In this document: piece by piece, positions 46,189-55,663 of the stretch
How the letters are laid out: every line of letters begins with the position of its first letter
How positions within the stretch are numbered: position 1 is the first letter of the stretch
Assembly: GCF_009827295.1 (NCBI RefSeq)
Contig: NZ_WTYD01000002.1
Span: forward strand, 62,001 to 126,000
Source of the DNA: Qipengyuania pelagi
GTDB lineage: Bacteria; Pseudomonadota; Alphaproteobacteria; Sphingomonadales; Sphingomonadaceae
DNA: 64,000 nt
Direction: 5' to 3'
Made by a program: the position numbers and the translations under genes
The notes under the pieces: generated by a model
Told to the model about the DNA's origin: nothing
Database searches by the model: none
What the model saw: the letters and a program-made list of their open reading frames with translations, nothing else

Positions 46189-46968
46189 TCAGTCGGAAGC
46201 GGGGACCAGATTGACCGCCGAGTACTTGCCGCGTCGGTCGACTTCGAGATCGAAGGTGTAACGCTCGCCTTCATTGATCCCGGCGAGGCCGGAACGCTCG
46301 ACCGCGCTGATGTGCACGAACGCGTCGGGCTGGCCATCGTCGCGCGTCAGGAAGCCGAAGCCCTTCATCGCGTTGAAGAACTTGACCGTCCCGGTCGCCT
46401 TCTCACCCGTCACTTCGCGCTTGGGCGGGCCACCGGCATTGCCAGCGGGCACCACGTCACCCACGATCTGAAGATCCTGCGCCGACACTTTGCCACCGCG
46501 ATCGACGAGATTGAATTCCAGTTCCTGGCCTTCGCCCAGGCCTTCGAGGCCGGCGCGTTCGACGGCACTGATGTGGACGAAGATATCTTCGCCGCCGCCA
46601 TCCTGCTGGATGAAGCCGAAACCCTTCTGGGCGTTGAAGAACTTGACCGTTCCCTTGCCGGTGCCGACGACCTGTGCGGGCATACGGTTTCCACCGCCGC
46701 CACCGCCACCGCCGCGGAAACCACCGCCGCCGCCGCTGCCGAAGCCGCCACGATCGTCACCGCCGAAGCCGCCTCCGCCACGGTAACCGCCGCCACCGCC
46801 GCCGCCGCGATAGCCGCCGCCACCGCCGCCGCTGTAACCGCCGCCGCCGTAACCGCCGCGATCGTCACCGCCGAAACCGCCCCCCGGAGGGCCGCCGAAG
46901 GGATCGTAATCTTCGCCGATTCCGTCGCGCTTGTCCCGTCCCCGTCGACGGCCTTTATCGTAACCCAT
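46189..46968 (-). CDS. two-domain cold-shock protein with Gly-rich N-terminus
   Basis: The 259-residue protein has a Gly/Arg/Tyr/Asp-rich low-complexity N-terminus (about residues 22-95) followed by two cold-shock domains. CSD1 (about 103-165) has GTVKFFNAQKGFGFIQQD and DIFVHISA. CSD2 (about 190-255) has GTVKFFNAMKGFGFLTRD and AFVHISA. The tail-like Gly region with FGGDDRGG and YRGGGGG repeats resembles RGG/phase-separating RNA-binding proteins. It should bind single-stranded RNA/DNA. The gene is divergent from terC across 281 bp. Confidence 0.9.
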   Translation of the reverse strand: MGYDKGRRRGRDKRDGIGEDYDPFGGPPGGGFGGDDRGGYGGGGYSGGGGGGYRGGGGGGGYRGGGGFGGDDRGGFGSGGGGGFRGGGGGGGGNRMPAQVVGTGKGTVKFFNAQKGFGFIQQDGGGEDIFVHISAVERAGLEGLGEGQELEFNLVDRGGKVSAQDLQIVGDVVPAGNAGGPPKREVTGEKATGTVKFFNAMKGFGFLTRDDGQPDAFVHISAVERSGLAGINEGERYTFDLEVDRRGKYSAVNLVPASD

Positions 46969-47249
46969 AATTCAAAACATACCTTTGCGCCGCCCCGTCG
47001 TGAGTGCGCCGGATCGAGGGCCGCGAATGCGAACCGGCGCGGGGCGGCGATGCCCGAAAAGGCAAATCCGCCCCATTATCGATTCCCCCATAGCGGCAAA
47101 TCGAACGGGACGCGAACGATTTAGCGCAGATGAACGAAATCGCGCACTTTCGGGATAGTATCGGCAAGCGTCGCGCTAACTTTGGGAAGCTTGATAAGCC
47201 TGCGCGTTTGGCGATTGCATCACCGCATCAGGGCAGGCATTTGCAATTC
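46969..47249. other. 281-bp divergent intergenic region
   Basis: The gap carries the promoters of the cold-shock gene (reverse) and terC (forward). A long 5' leader as known for cold-shock mRNAs would fit, but no specific structure was defined. The longer terC frame from 47130 is open here without protein-like character. Confidence 0.4.
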
Positions 47250-48089
47250 ATGGACATTCTCTCGCTCTTGTCGGACCCGGCGGCCTGGCTCGCTCTGCTG
47301 ACGCTCATCGCGCTCGAGGTCGTACTCGGGATCGACAATCTGATCTTCATCGCGATCCTGTCGAATAAACTGCCCGAGCATCAACAGCAGCGCGCACGTC
47401 GAATCGGCCTGTCTCTGGCCCTGGTCATGCGGATCGGGATGCTGATGCTGATCGGCTGGCTGGTGACGTTGCAGACGCCCCTTTTCGATCTCGGCATCCA
47501 GGGCGCACCCAACGATTATGGCGAGCCGAGCTTCGATACCGCCTTTTCGGGCCGCGACCTGATCCTTCTGGTCGGTGGCCTGTTCCTGCTGTGGAAGGCG
47601 ACCAAGGAAATCCACCATTCGATGGAGCCGGAAGACGATTCGGGCGATCTGCTCGACAAGACGCCGGACAAGACGCCCACGGTGGGCGATGCGGTAAAGG
47701 CCAGCTTCGGCACCGTGATCGCGCAGATCGTGGCGATCGATCTGGTCTTCTCGGTCGATTCGATCCTGACTGCCGTGGGCATGACCGACGATATTCCGAT
47801 CATGGTTGCCGCCGTCGTCATCACCGTCGCGATCATGATGATCGCCGCCGATCCCCTGGCGCGCTTCATCGAGAAGAACCCGACGCTGGTGATGCTCGCG
47901 CTCGCCTTCCTCGTGATGATCGGCGTCGTGCTGATCGCGGACGGGTTCGGATTCCACGTGCCCAAGGGCTATATCTACGCCGCGATGGGCTTCTCGGTCG
48001 GGGTCGAAATCCTCAACATCGTCCAGCGTAACCGCCGCAGGAAAAAGCGCGCCGCCATGACCAATGCCGCTAGGGAGAACGCAGCATGA
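47250..48089 (+). CDS. TerC family membrane protein
   Basis: The 279-residue protein has about 7-8 helices and the TerC hallmarks: EVVLGIDNLIFIAILSNKLP near 23-42, ATKEIHHSME near 119, and VAIDLVFSVDSILTAVGM near 160. Acidic residues in membrane helices are kept. Family members are tellurite-resistance-related or manganese exporters. The first ATG with sensible lead (MDILSLLSDPAAW) is chosen. The stop overlaps the next gene by ATGA. Confidence 0.9.
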   Translation: MDILSLLSDPAAWLALLTLIALEVVLGIDNLIFIAILSNKLPEHQQQRARRIGLSLALVMRIGMLMLIGWLVTLQTPLFDLGIQGAPNDYGEPSFDTAFSGRDLILLVGGLFLLWKATKEIHHSMEPEDDSGDLLDKTPDKTPTVGDAVKASFGTVIAQIVAIDLVFSVDSILTAVGMTDDIPIMVAAVVITVAIMMIAADPLARFIEKNPTLVMLALAFLVMIGVVLIADGFGFHVPKGYIYAAMGFSVGVEILNIVQRNRRRKKRAAMTNAARENAA

Positions 48090-48526
48090 GTGAATTCAAA
48101 CCGATCGCCGATGGTTTCTTCGCCGCCGGCCAGATCGAACCTTCCGATATCGCCCGCGCGAAGGCGGCGGGTATCGTCGCGGTGGTCAACAACCGCCCCG
48201 ATGGCGAAGCGGCCGATCAACCGGCGGGCGACACGATCCGCAAGGCCGCGGAAGAGGCGGGCCTTGCCTATACCGCGATCCCGATCGGACCGAACGGCTT
48301 CGGGCTGGATGATGTCGAGAAGCTGTCCGCCGTGCTCGACCAGGCGACCGGCCCGGTGCTGGGCTTCTGCCGCACCGGCACACGCTCGACCTTGCTCTGG
48401 TCGCTTGCCCAGGCGCATAAGGGCCGCGACCTCGACGGGATTGCAGGCGACGCGGCGCAGGCCGGCTACGATGTCTCCCCGGTCCGCCCGGCGATGGAGC
48501 AGCTTGCCGCGCGCGCCGGATCCTGA
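48086..48526 (+). CDS. TIGR01244 (DUF442) sulfurtransferase/phosphatase-like protein
   Basis: The 146-residue protein is the BLH-phosphatase type: FFAAGQIEPSDIARAKAAG near 11-29, VVNNRPDGE near 33, and the active-site Cys in GFCRTGTRSTLLW near 92. The Cys-x5-Arg loop is of protein tyrosine phosphatase form. In other bacteria this domain is fused to a persulfide dioxygenase/lactamase; here it is single. It is coupled to terC by overlap. Confidence 0.85.
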   Translation: MSEFKPIADGFFAAGQIEPSDIARAKAAGIVAVVNNRPDGEAADQPAGDTIRKAAEEAGLAYTAIPIGPNGFGLDDVEKLSAVLDQATGPVLGFCRTGTRSTLLWSLAQAHKGRDLDGIAGDAAQAGYDVSPVRPAMEQLAARAGS

Positions 48527-48535
48527 AGGCGGCGA

Positions 48536-48937
48536 ATGACGGACATTCCGCCCGATCTCCTGCAGTTTGCGGGCTCGCTCGGTGCGATATTGCTGCTGGC
48601 GGGCATTGCCTGGTCACTGAAGCTGGGCCCACGGCGCAGGCTTGATAGCGACGATGCGGCCCGCGAGGCAGGCGCCGAGGCGCTGGACGGATTCGTGCCG
48701 ATCGCGGTGGCCAGAGATCGGGGTGGCGAAGCTGCTCTCCTTCGCGATGATGAGGGTCGCATCCTCCTCCTGCGCCAGCACGGATCGCATTTCGCCGGAC
48801 GCCTGCTCGGCGACATGGCGAGCGCGCGGATCGAGGACGGCGCGCTGATCGTCGACAGCGGCGAGCGGCGCTATGGCGTGGTGCGGCTGGCTATCGATCA
48901 GCCCGAAGCTTGGAGAGATGCGATCGCGCGCCTATGA
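48536..48937 (+). CDS. small membrane-anchored hypothetical protein
   Basis: The 133-residue product has one membrane helix (about 13-28, GSLGAILLLAGIAWSL) and a soluble C-terminus (RDDEGRILLLRQHGSHFAGR, VVRLAIDQPEAWRDAI). I recognise no family. It begins 9 bp after the TIGR01244 gene and ends 10 bp before the hydroxylase gene, in one probable operon. Confidence 0.6.
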   Translation: MTDIPPDLLQFAGSLGAILLLAGIAWSLKLGPRRRLDSDDAAREAGAEALDGFVPIAVARDRGGEAALLRDDEGRILLLRQHGSHFAGRLLGDMASARIEDGALIVDSGERRYGVVRLAIDQPEAWRDAIARL

Positions 48938-48947
48938 TCGCGCGGTC

Positions 48948-49898
48948 ATGCCGGATTTCTCGCCCACCGAACTCGCCGTGCCCGGCTTCGTCGCGCTGGT
49001 TCTGATCGAGATGATCTGGGCCTGGCGCAAAAGGCGCGAGGCTTACGAGCCGCGCGACACGCTCACCAGCCTCGCCTTCGGATTGGGCAGCACGGTGGCC
49101 GGGTTGCTGACCGGCGGCCTCTTCCTCGCCCTGTTCCTGTGGGCATGGCAGTTCCGCCTGTTCGATATCGGGTGGAGCTGGTGGGCCTTCGCCCTGTGCT
49201 TCGTGCTCGACGATCTTGCCTATTACTGGGTCCATCGCTTCGGCCATAGGGTGCGCTGGTTCTGGGCGAGCCACGTCAACCACCATTCCAGCCAGCACTA
49301 CAATCTGTCGACCGCGCTGCGCCAGACCTGGACCGGGTTCCTGACGCTGGGCTTCGCGTTCAAGCTGCCGCTGGTGCTGATCGGTTTCCACCCGGGGATG
49401 ATCGCGATCTGCGCGGGCTTCAACCTCATCTACCAGTTCTGGATTCACACCGAAGCGATCCACAGGATGCCGCGCTGGTTCGAAGCGGTGATGAACACGC
49501 CCAGCCACCACCGCGTCCACCACGCCACCAACCCCCGCTATCTCGACCGCAATTATGCGGGCGTCTTCATCATCTGGGACCGGCTGTTCGGCACGTTCGA
49601 GGCCGAACGCGACGACGAAAAAATCCGCTACGGGATCGTCAAACAGCTCGGCAGCTTCAATCTGATCTGGGCTGTGTTCCACGAATGGATCGGCATCGCC
49701 GAGGATGTTCGCCGCGCGCCGTGGCGGCATAAGCTGTCCTATCTCCTGCGCGAACCGGGCTGGAGCCATGACGGCAGCCGCCAGACCTCGGACCAGATCC
49801 GCGCGGACTGGATCGCGCGATCGCCAGCCGCCAATAAGGTTGCCGCAAACAAGGTTGCAGTCGAAAACGCGATTGCCGAGACGGGAAAGCCTACCTAA
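48948..49898 (+). CDS. sterol desaturase / fatty-acid hydroxylase family protein
   Basis: The 316-residue membrane di-iron protein has the three histidine boxes: YYWVHRFGHRVRWFWASH near 87, VNHHSSQHYN near 105, and PSHHRVHHA near 185, with an extra His in FHEWIG. Its substrate may be a fatty acid, sphingoid base or carotenoid. The co-transcribed gene set (terC, TIGR01244, GMC oxidoreductase) does not define it. The last 20 residues are a repeated AANKVAANKVA stretch. Confidence 0.88.
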   Translation: MPDFSPTELAVPGFVALVLIEMIWAWRKRREAYEPRDTLTSLAFGLGSTVAGLLTGGLFLALFLWAWQFRLFDIGWSWWAFALCFVLDDLAYYWVHRFGHRVRWFWASHVNHHSSQHYNLSTALRQTWTGFLTLGFAFKLPLVLIGFHPGMIAICAGFNLIYQFWIHTEAIHRMPRWFEAVMNTPSHHRVHHATNPRYLDRNYAGVFIIWDRLFGTFEAERDDEKIRYGIVKQLGSFNLIWAVFHEWIGIAEDVRRAPWRHKLSYLLREPGWSHDGSRQTSDQIRADWIARSPAANKVAANKVAVENAIAETGKPT

Positions 49899-49899
49899 C

Positions 49900-49920
49900 C
49901 TCTCTCCTCGAGGGAGAGAG
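49900..49920 (+). promoter_or_regulatory. hairpin that hides the GMC gene ribosome-binding site
   Basis: CTCTCTCC (49900-49907) pairs exactly with GGAGAGAG (49913-49920), with a TCGAG loop. The GGGAG/GGAG Shine-Dalgarno (49912-49916) lies in the 3' arm, seven bases before the ATG at 49924, so the stem could block ribosome entry. Confidence 0.5.
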
Positions 49921-49923
49921 AAA

Positions 49924-51507
49924 ATGGACGAATTCGACGTCATCGTGGTCGGCGGCGGCAGCGGCGGTTGCGCGGTCGCGGGCCGTTTGGCCGAGGCTGG
50001 GTACAGCGTCTGCCTGCTTGAGGCGGGCGGGCGCAACGACACGTTCGGGGTAAAGACCCCCGCCATGCTCGCCTTCACCGGGCCGAAGATCAATTATCGC
50101 TACGAAACCGTGCCCCAGAAGGGGCTGAACGGACGGCGAGGCTATCAGCCGCGCGGCAAGGGGCTGGGCGGATCGTCGGCGATCAACGCCATGATCTATA
50201 TCCGCGGCAACCGCTACGATTACGACAATTGGGCCGCGCTGGGGTGCGACGGGTGGAGCTATGATGACGTGCTCCCCTATTTCAAGCGCGCCGAACACAA
50301 TGTGCGCGGGGCCGACGAGTATCACGGCGCATCCGGCCCCCTGTGGGTGAGTGACCAGAGCGCGGTCAATCCCGGCAGCCATGCCTTCGTCGAGGCCGCG
50401 ACGCAGCTCCAATTGCCGCAGAATCGCGACTTCAACGGCGCGAAGCAGGAAGGTTTCGGGCTCTATCAGGTGACCCAGAAGGATGGCGAGCGCTGGTCGG
50501 CCTCGCGCGGCTATGTCGAACCGCTGCGCAAATCGCGCAATCTCGACGTGCGGATCGGGGTCACCGTCCAGAAGGTGGAAATCGACGATGGGCGCGTTAC
50601 CGGCGTGACCTATTCGGCTGGCGACCGCCAGCGCACCGTGCGCGCCCGCGGGGGTGTGGTGATGAGCGCGGGCGCCTTCAATTCGCCGCAGATCCTGATG
50701 CTGTCGGGCATCGGGCCGGGGGATCACCTTAACGAGCATGGGATTACGGTGCAGCGCGCCTGCGATGCGGTCGGGTCGGACCTTCAGGACCACATCGACT
50801 ACGTCTCGAGCTGGGAAAGCCATGATGACGGGTTTTTCGGCGACAGCCTGAAGGGCACGATGCGGATGGCCAAGGCGCTGATCGAGCATCGCCGCCATCG
50901 TACCGGGATCATGACCACCCCCTATGCCGAGGCAGGCGGATTCTGGACTGTGATGCACGATGCGCCCGCGCCCGACATCCAGTGGCACTTCGTTCCCGCC
51001 ATGCTGGAGGATCACGGGCGGACCAAGGTGAAGGGGCACGGCTTCTCGCTCCATGCCTGCGTCCTGCGCCCCGAAAGCCGGGGGAGCGTGCGGCTCGCCA
51101 GCAGGCGCGCGGGCGATGCGCCCGTGATCGATCCGAATTTCCTCGACGACGACCGCGATCTCGCCGTGCTGAGAAAGGGCGTGCGCCTGTCGCACCGGAT
51201 CGTCGATGCGCCCGCGATGCAGGCGTTCGAACCGAAGGACCGCTATCCGGTCGATCTCGACGACGATGCGGCGCTCGACGACCTCATCCGCAACCGCGCC
51301 GACACGGTCTATCACCCGGTCGGCACCTGCCGCATGGGGTCGGATGCGGACAGCGTGGTCGATCCCAAGCTGAAGGTTCGCGGTATCGAGGGGCTGTGGG
51401 TCGCCGATGCGAGCGTGATGCCAAGGCTCGTCAGCGGCAACACCAATGCGCCCAGCATCATGATCGGCGAAAGATGCGCGGATTTCGTGAAGTACGCGCT
51501 GGGATGA
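49924..51507 (+). CDS. GMC oxidoreductase, choline dehydrogenase-like
   Basis: The 527-residue flavoprotein has the FAD motif VIVVGGGSGGCAVAGRL near 7-23, the GMC signatures GKGLGGSSAINAMIYIRGN near 81, GAFNSPQILMLSGIGP near 252, and the active site YHPVGTCRMGSDADSVVD near 466 with the catalytic His, then a second His or Asn in NTNAPSIM. It oxidises an alcohol to an aldehyde. AlkJ/BetA-like and many aromatic or aliphatic alcohols are possible. It begins 25 bp after the hydroxylase gene. Confidence 0.9.
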   Translation: MDEFDVIVVGGGSGGCAVAGRLAEAGYSVCLLEAGGRNDTFGVKTPAMLAFTGPKINYRYETVPQKGLNGRRGYQPRGKGLGGSSAINAMIYIRGNRYDYDNWAALGCDGWSYDDVLPYFKRAEHNVRGADEYHGASGPLWVSDQSAVNPGSHAFVEAATQLQLPQNRDFNGAKQEGFGLYQVTQKDGERWSASRGYVEPLRKSRNLDVRIGVTVQKVEIDDGRVTGVTYSAGDRQRTVRARGGVVMSAGAFNSPQILMLSGIGPGDHLNEHGITVQRACDAVGSDLQDHIDYVSSWESHDDGFFGDSLKGTMRMAKALIEHRRHRTGIMTTPYAEAGGFWTVMHDAPAPDIQWHFVPAMLEDHGRTKVKGHGFSLHACVLRPESRGSVRLASRRAGDAPVIDPNFLDDDRDLAVLRKGVRLSHRIVDAPAMQAFEPKDRYPVDLDDDAALDDLIRNRADTVYHPVGTCRMGSDADSVVDPKLKVRGIEGLWVADASVMPRLVSGNTNAPSIMIGERCADFVKYALG

Positions 51508-51549
51508 ATTCAGGGTCCTGCGTGGTGGTGCGCATGGTCTCATAAAACC

Positions 51550-51625
51550 CGTCACCCCCGCGCAGGCGGGGGTCCAGGCCTGCATCAGCCGCGCTAGCTG
51601 GATCCCCGCCTACGCGGGGATGACG
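51550..51625. repeat. REP-like paired palindrome, copy A
   Basis: Two inverted GC palindromes (CGTCACCCCCGCGCAGGCGG type at left, CCCGCCTACGCGGGGATGAC at right) face each other about 35 bp apart, 43 bp after the GMC stop. Copies B (55664-55746) and C (57304-57379) share the same ends (CGTCA...TGACG) and spacing. Confidence 0.85.
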
Positions 51626-51692
51626 AGGTTGGGAGGGTCGCTCTCGATGTCGGGTGGCCAAGCCGAGAGCGCGGGCACCAGGGAACGAGCGT

Positions 51693-51888
51693 AGAGGTTT
51701 TGTTTTGCGCAAGCGCGTCCGCGCTCGCGATATCCTCGCGCCTGACGGCGCTGCGGGCGGCCAGTCGGCCTTGCGGACCCGGCGGGTCCGAGAGTTTTTG
51801 TTTTGCGCAAGCGCGTCCGCGCTCGCGATATCCTCGCGCCTATCGGCGCTGCGGGCGGGCAGTCGCCCTTGCGGACTTGGCGGGTCCG
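51693..51888. repeat. 98-bp tandem duplication in intergenic DNA
   Basis: Two directly adjacent copies (51693-51790 and 51791-51888) differ at only a few positions. Shared parts include TTTTGTTTTGCGCAAGCGCG, CGCGCTCGCGATATCCTCGC and CGGGTCCG. Short frames through it are shadows. A partly related inverted sequence lies at about 52010-52040 next to the amtB terminator. Confidence 0.85.
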
Positions 51889-52042
51889 TACTCCGCGACT
51901 AAGGCTTAAAGCTGGGAATGGTCCGGTCCGCGACCAGCGGACTGCAAGCGCGACCGCGCGCCCGCAGGTGCCCCGTAGCGAAGCGAAGGGAACAGCACCG
52001 AGGACGAACCCGCGGAGGCGGGTTCGCAACACAAAACCAAAC

Positions 52043-52073
52043 AAAAAAAGGGCCGAGGCATCGCCTCGGCCCT
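52043..52073 (-). terminator. intrinsic terminator of glnK-amtB
   Basis: A perfect 10-bp stem (AGGGCCGAGG with CCTCGGCCCT) around CATCG is followed on the reverse strand by seven Ts. It lies 95 bp after the amtB stop. Confidence 0.92.
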
Positions 52074-52102
52074 CAGTCTCATGTTCGCAGGAGGAACAAG
52101 GG

Positions 52103-52156
52103 TTGGCGGGGAGAGAGGTAGGAGAGAGAGGAGAGAGAAACCCCACGCCCCGCCAA
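52103..52156 (-). other. long hairpin with pyrimidine loop in amtB 3' leader
   Basis: A 9-bp stem (TTGGCGGGG at 52103-52111 with CCCCGCCAA at 52148-52156) encloses a 36-base loop that is almost all purine on the plus strand, so CU-rich in the mRNA. It begins 12 bp after the amtB stop and before the terminator. Confidence 0.6.
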
Positions 52157-52167
52157 TTCGGTGATAC

Positions 52168-53550
<1,383 letters not shown>

Positions 53551-53576
53551 GGTGACTCCCATGTTCGTGACGCAGG

Positions 53577-53915
53577 TCATAGCGCGGTGTCTCCCGTTTC
53601 GCCGGTGCGGATGCGCGTCGCGGCGGCGAGGTCGAGCACGAAGATCTTGCCATCCCCGATGGCTTCGGTGCTGGCGGTCTGCTGGATCGTTTCGACGACC
53701 TGGGGCGCCAGATCGTCGCTCGCGGCGATCTCCAGCTTCACCTTGGGCAGCATGTTGGTCGAATATTCGGCGCCGCGATAGATTTCGGTCTGGCCCTTCT
53801 GGCGCCCGAAACCCTTCACTTCCGAAACGGTCATGCCAGCAACACCGATCGCGCCGAGCGCTTCGCGCACCTCGTCGAGCTTGAACGGCTTGATGACGGC
53901 GATGATGTATTTCAC
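53577..53915 (-). CDS. glnK: nitrogen regulatory protein PII
   Basis: The 112-residue length from a GTG start at 53915 equals the canonical PII length; an ATG three codons upstream (53924) would give 115. Key features are YIIAVIKPFKLDEVREAL, the uridylylated Tyr51 in the T-loop (TEIYRGAEYSTNMLPK), and the B and C loops. It regulates AmtB, GlnE and NtrB. It is driven by a sigma-54 promoter (53969-53985). AGGGGG lies nine bases before the GTG. Confidence 0.95.
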   Translation of the reverse strand: MKYIIAVIKPFKLDEVREALGAIGVAGMTVSEVKGFGRQKGQTEIYRGAEYSTNMLPKVKLEIAASDDLAPQVVETIQQTASTEAIGDGKIFVLDLAAATRIRTGETGDTAL

Positions 53916-53968
53916 GTCGCGCATCCCCCTTGTCAAAGGCCGGGCCCGTTCCCGGCTCTCGCAAGTGC

Positions 53969-53985
53969 AGCAAAACGTGTGCCAA
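53969..53985 (-). promoter_or_regulatory. sigma-54 promoter of glnK-amtB
   Basis: On the reverse strand TGGCACACGTTTTGCT fits the sigma-54 consensus: GG at -24 (53982-53983) and GC at -12 (53970-53971), exactly ten bases apart. Transcription would start about 43 bases before the glnK start. It suggests NtrC activation; no NtrC site was fixed. Confidence 0.88.
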
Positions 53986-54066
53986 ACCCTGAAACCGCGC
54001 AATAACAACGCACTGCGCCTGCGCGTTTCGATAACCTTTGTTTAACGAATAAGCTCGTGCCTAAAT

Positions 54067-54762
54067 TTAAGGCAGCTCTAGCGCCACCGTGACAGGCAGA
54101 TGGTCCGATGCGATCGCGGACAGGGCGGTATGATGCGCGCCGCTTGCGATCACGCGGAAATGGGCGGAGGCGACCAGCCGGTCGAGCCGGGCGATCGGCT
54201 TGCGGCTGGGGAAGCTCGCTCCGGGCGTGACGAGCGTCCAACCATCGCCGAATTCGCGCATCGCGCCGGTGCTGCGGCCCCATTGGTTGAAATCGCCCGC
54301 GATCACGGTGGGGCAGTCGCCCTCGCATTCGCTCACGAATTTCAGCAGCGCGCGGACCTGGGCGCGGCGGCGCAGACCCGACAGGTCGAGATGCGTGCCG
54401 ATGATGCGAAAGATCGCACCGTCGTGCCGCAGCACCGCACTTGCCGCGCCGCGCGGCTCGATCGTCGGCAGGTCCAGCGCCTCGCCGCTCTCGATATCCA
54501 TATCGCGCCGCACCAAGATGGCATTGCCGTGCCAGCCGATGCTGCGCGGTCGCTTCGCCAAAGGAACCACGCGCCAGGGGGTATCGTCGAGCAGCGCCTT
54601 GGGCAGCACGCTCGCCCGCTCGCCGAGGCGCAGATCCGCTTCCTGCAAGGCGATGACATCGGCATCGATTTCGCGCAGCACGGATATGATCCGGTCGGGG
54701 TCGCGCCTGCGATCGACGCCGACGGCCTTGTGGATGTTGTAGCTGGCGAAAGTGAGCTTCAC
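54067..54762 (-). CDS. endonuclease/exonuclease/phosphatase family protein
   Basis: The 231-residue EEP domain starts MKLTFASYNIHKAVG, the catalytic Asn strand. Further motifs are VIALQEADLRLG near 37-48, GTHLDLSGL near 118-126, TVIAGDFNQWGR near 143-154 and IASDHLPVTV near 216-225. The substrate could be nucleic acid, phosphoinositide or lipid. It follows the alpha/beta hydrolase by 4 bp on the same strand. Confidence 0.88.
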   Translation of the reverse strand: MKLTFASYNIHKAVGVDRRRDPDRIISVLREIDADVIALQEADLRLGERASVLPKALLDDTPWRVVPLAKRPRSIGWHGNAILVRRDMDIESGEALDLPTIEPRGAASAVLRHDGAIFRIIGTHLDLSGLRRRAQVRALLKFVSECEGDCPTVIAGDFNQWGRSTGAMREFGDGWTLVTPGASFPSRKPIARLDRLVASAHFRVIASGAHHTALSAIASDHLPVTVALELP

Positions 54763-54766
54763 GCGC

Positions 54767-55636
54767 TCAGAGGAAGTCGCGCAAGGTTTTCATGAAGCGA
54801 TCGAACTGGTCGTGATGGAGCCAGTGGCCCGCATTCTCGAACTCGATCACCCGCGCATTCGCGAAATGCTCCAGCCGCCCGTCGCCTTCCGGGTTGGAGG
54901 CCCAACTGTCCGCCCCATAGAGCAGCAGGGTGGGCGCGCTGATCGCGGCCCAGGTCTGGTGGAGGAATTCGTCCGCGACATCCTCGACATGCCAGACATT
55001 CAGATGCGGATCGAACTTCCAGCTATAGGTGCCGTCCTCGTTGCGGGTGACTCCGTGCAGCGTCAGATGGCGGGCCTGCGCCTCGGTGAGGTAGCTGTTC
55101 TCCTCGATCATGCGCGCAAACGCCGCCTCGATCGTTTCGTATTTGCGTGGGCTTCGCGCGGCGGCGGCGCGCTTCTTCTCGATCCATTCGGCCATGCGCT
55201 GCGGATAGGGATCGGCGCGCATTTCCTCCTGCCGCTTGGGGCTGGGGCCGAGCCCTTCGATGGCGACGATCTTGCGGACCTTGTCGGGAAAGGTCCCGGC
55301 ATAGCGCAGCGCGACATTGCCGCCCATCGAGTGGCTGACGATGGTGACCTCACGGTCGCCCAGTTGATGGACGAGCTGGGCAAGGTCGTAGACCATGTCC
55401 TGAACCTGATAATTCCCATCGCTCACCCAGTCCGAATCGCCGTGGCCGCGATGGTCGAAGGCGACGACGTGCCAGTCCTCGCGCAGTTCTTCCGCCACCC
55501 AGTCCCAGCTGCGCGCATGATCGCGCCCACCATGGACGAGCATCAGCAGCGGTTTTTCGGGATCGCCCCAGTCGAGGTAATTGAGGCGCAGGCGCTGCGA
55601 GACGAAGGTCTGCGAAGTGGGTCCGGTGAGAGTCAT
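54767..55636 (-). CDS. alpha/beta hydrolase
   Basis: The 289-residue enzyme has the oxyanion HGGRDHARSW near 35-44, the nucleophile Ser in VSHSMGGNVALRY near 100-112, a likely acid Asp in LLLYGADSWASN near 238, and the catalytic His in FENAGHWLHHDQ near 264. It hydrolyses an ester, amide or epoxide of unknown type. It shares an operon with the EEP gene. Confidence 0.85.
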   Translation of the reverse strand: MTLTGPTSQTFVSQRLRLNYLDWGDPEKPLLMLVHGGRDHARSWDWVAEELREDWHVVAFDHRGHGDSDWVSDGNYQVQDMVYDLAQLVHQLGDREVTIVSHSMGGNVALRYAGTFPDKVRKIVAIEGLGPSPKRQEEMRADPYPQRMAEWIEKKRAAAARSPRKYETIEAAFARMIEENSYLTEAQARHLTLHGVTRNEDGTYSWKFDPHLNVWHVEDVADEFLHQTWAAISAPTLLLYGADSWASNPEGDGRLEHFANARVIEFENAGHWLHHDQFDRFMKTLRDFL

Positions 55637-55663
55637 CCGTGCTATCTATCCGCCTCCAATCCG

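Larger units (their letters stand above)
51508..52042. other. gene-poor region between the GMC gene and amtB
   Basis: No acceptable gene is seen. It holds the REP-like copy A and the tandem duplication. The remainder (about 51890-52042) is GC-rich unique sequence without coding signs. Confidence 0.6.

Noticed and set aside
49891..51585. 564-residue reverse frame opposite the GMC gene
   Set aside because: Shadow frame with no start context and no domain.
51654..51902. 82-residue frame across the 98-bp tandem repeat
   Set aside because: Its repetitive Arg/Ser/Ala content comes from the DNA repeat; read in several frames with equal length, so no coding selection.
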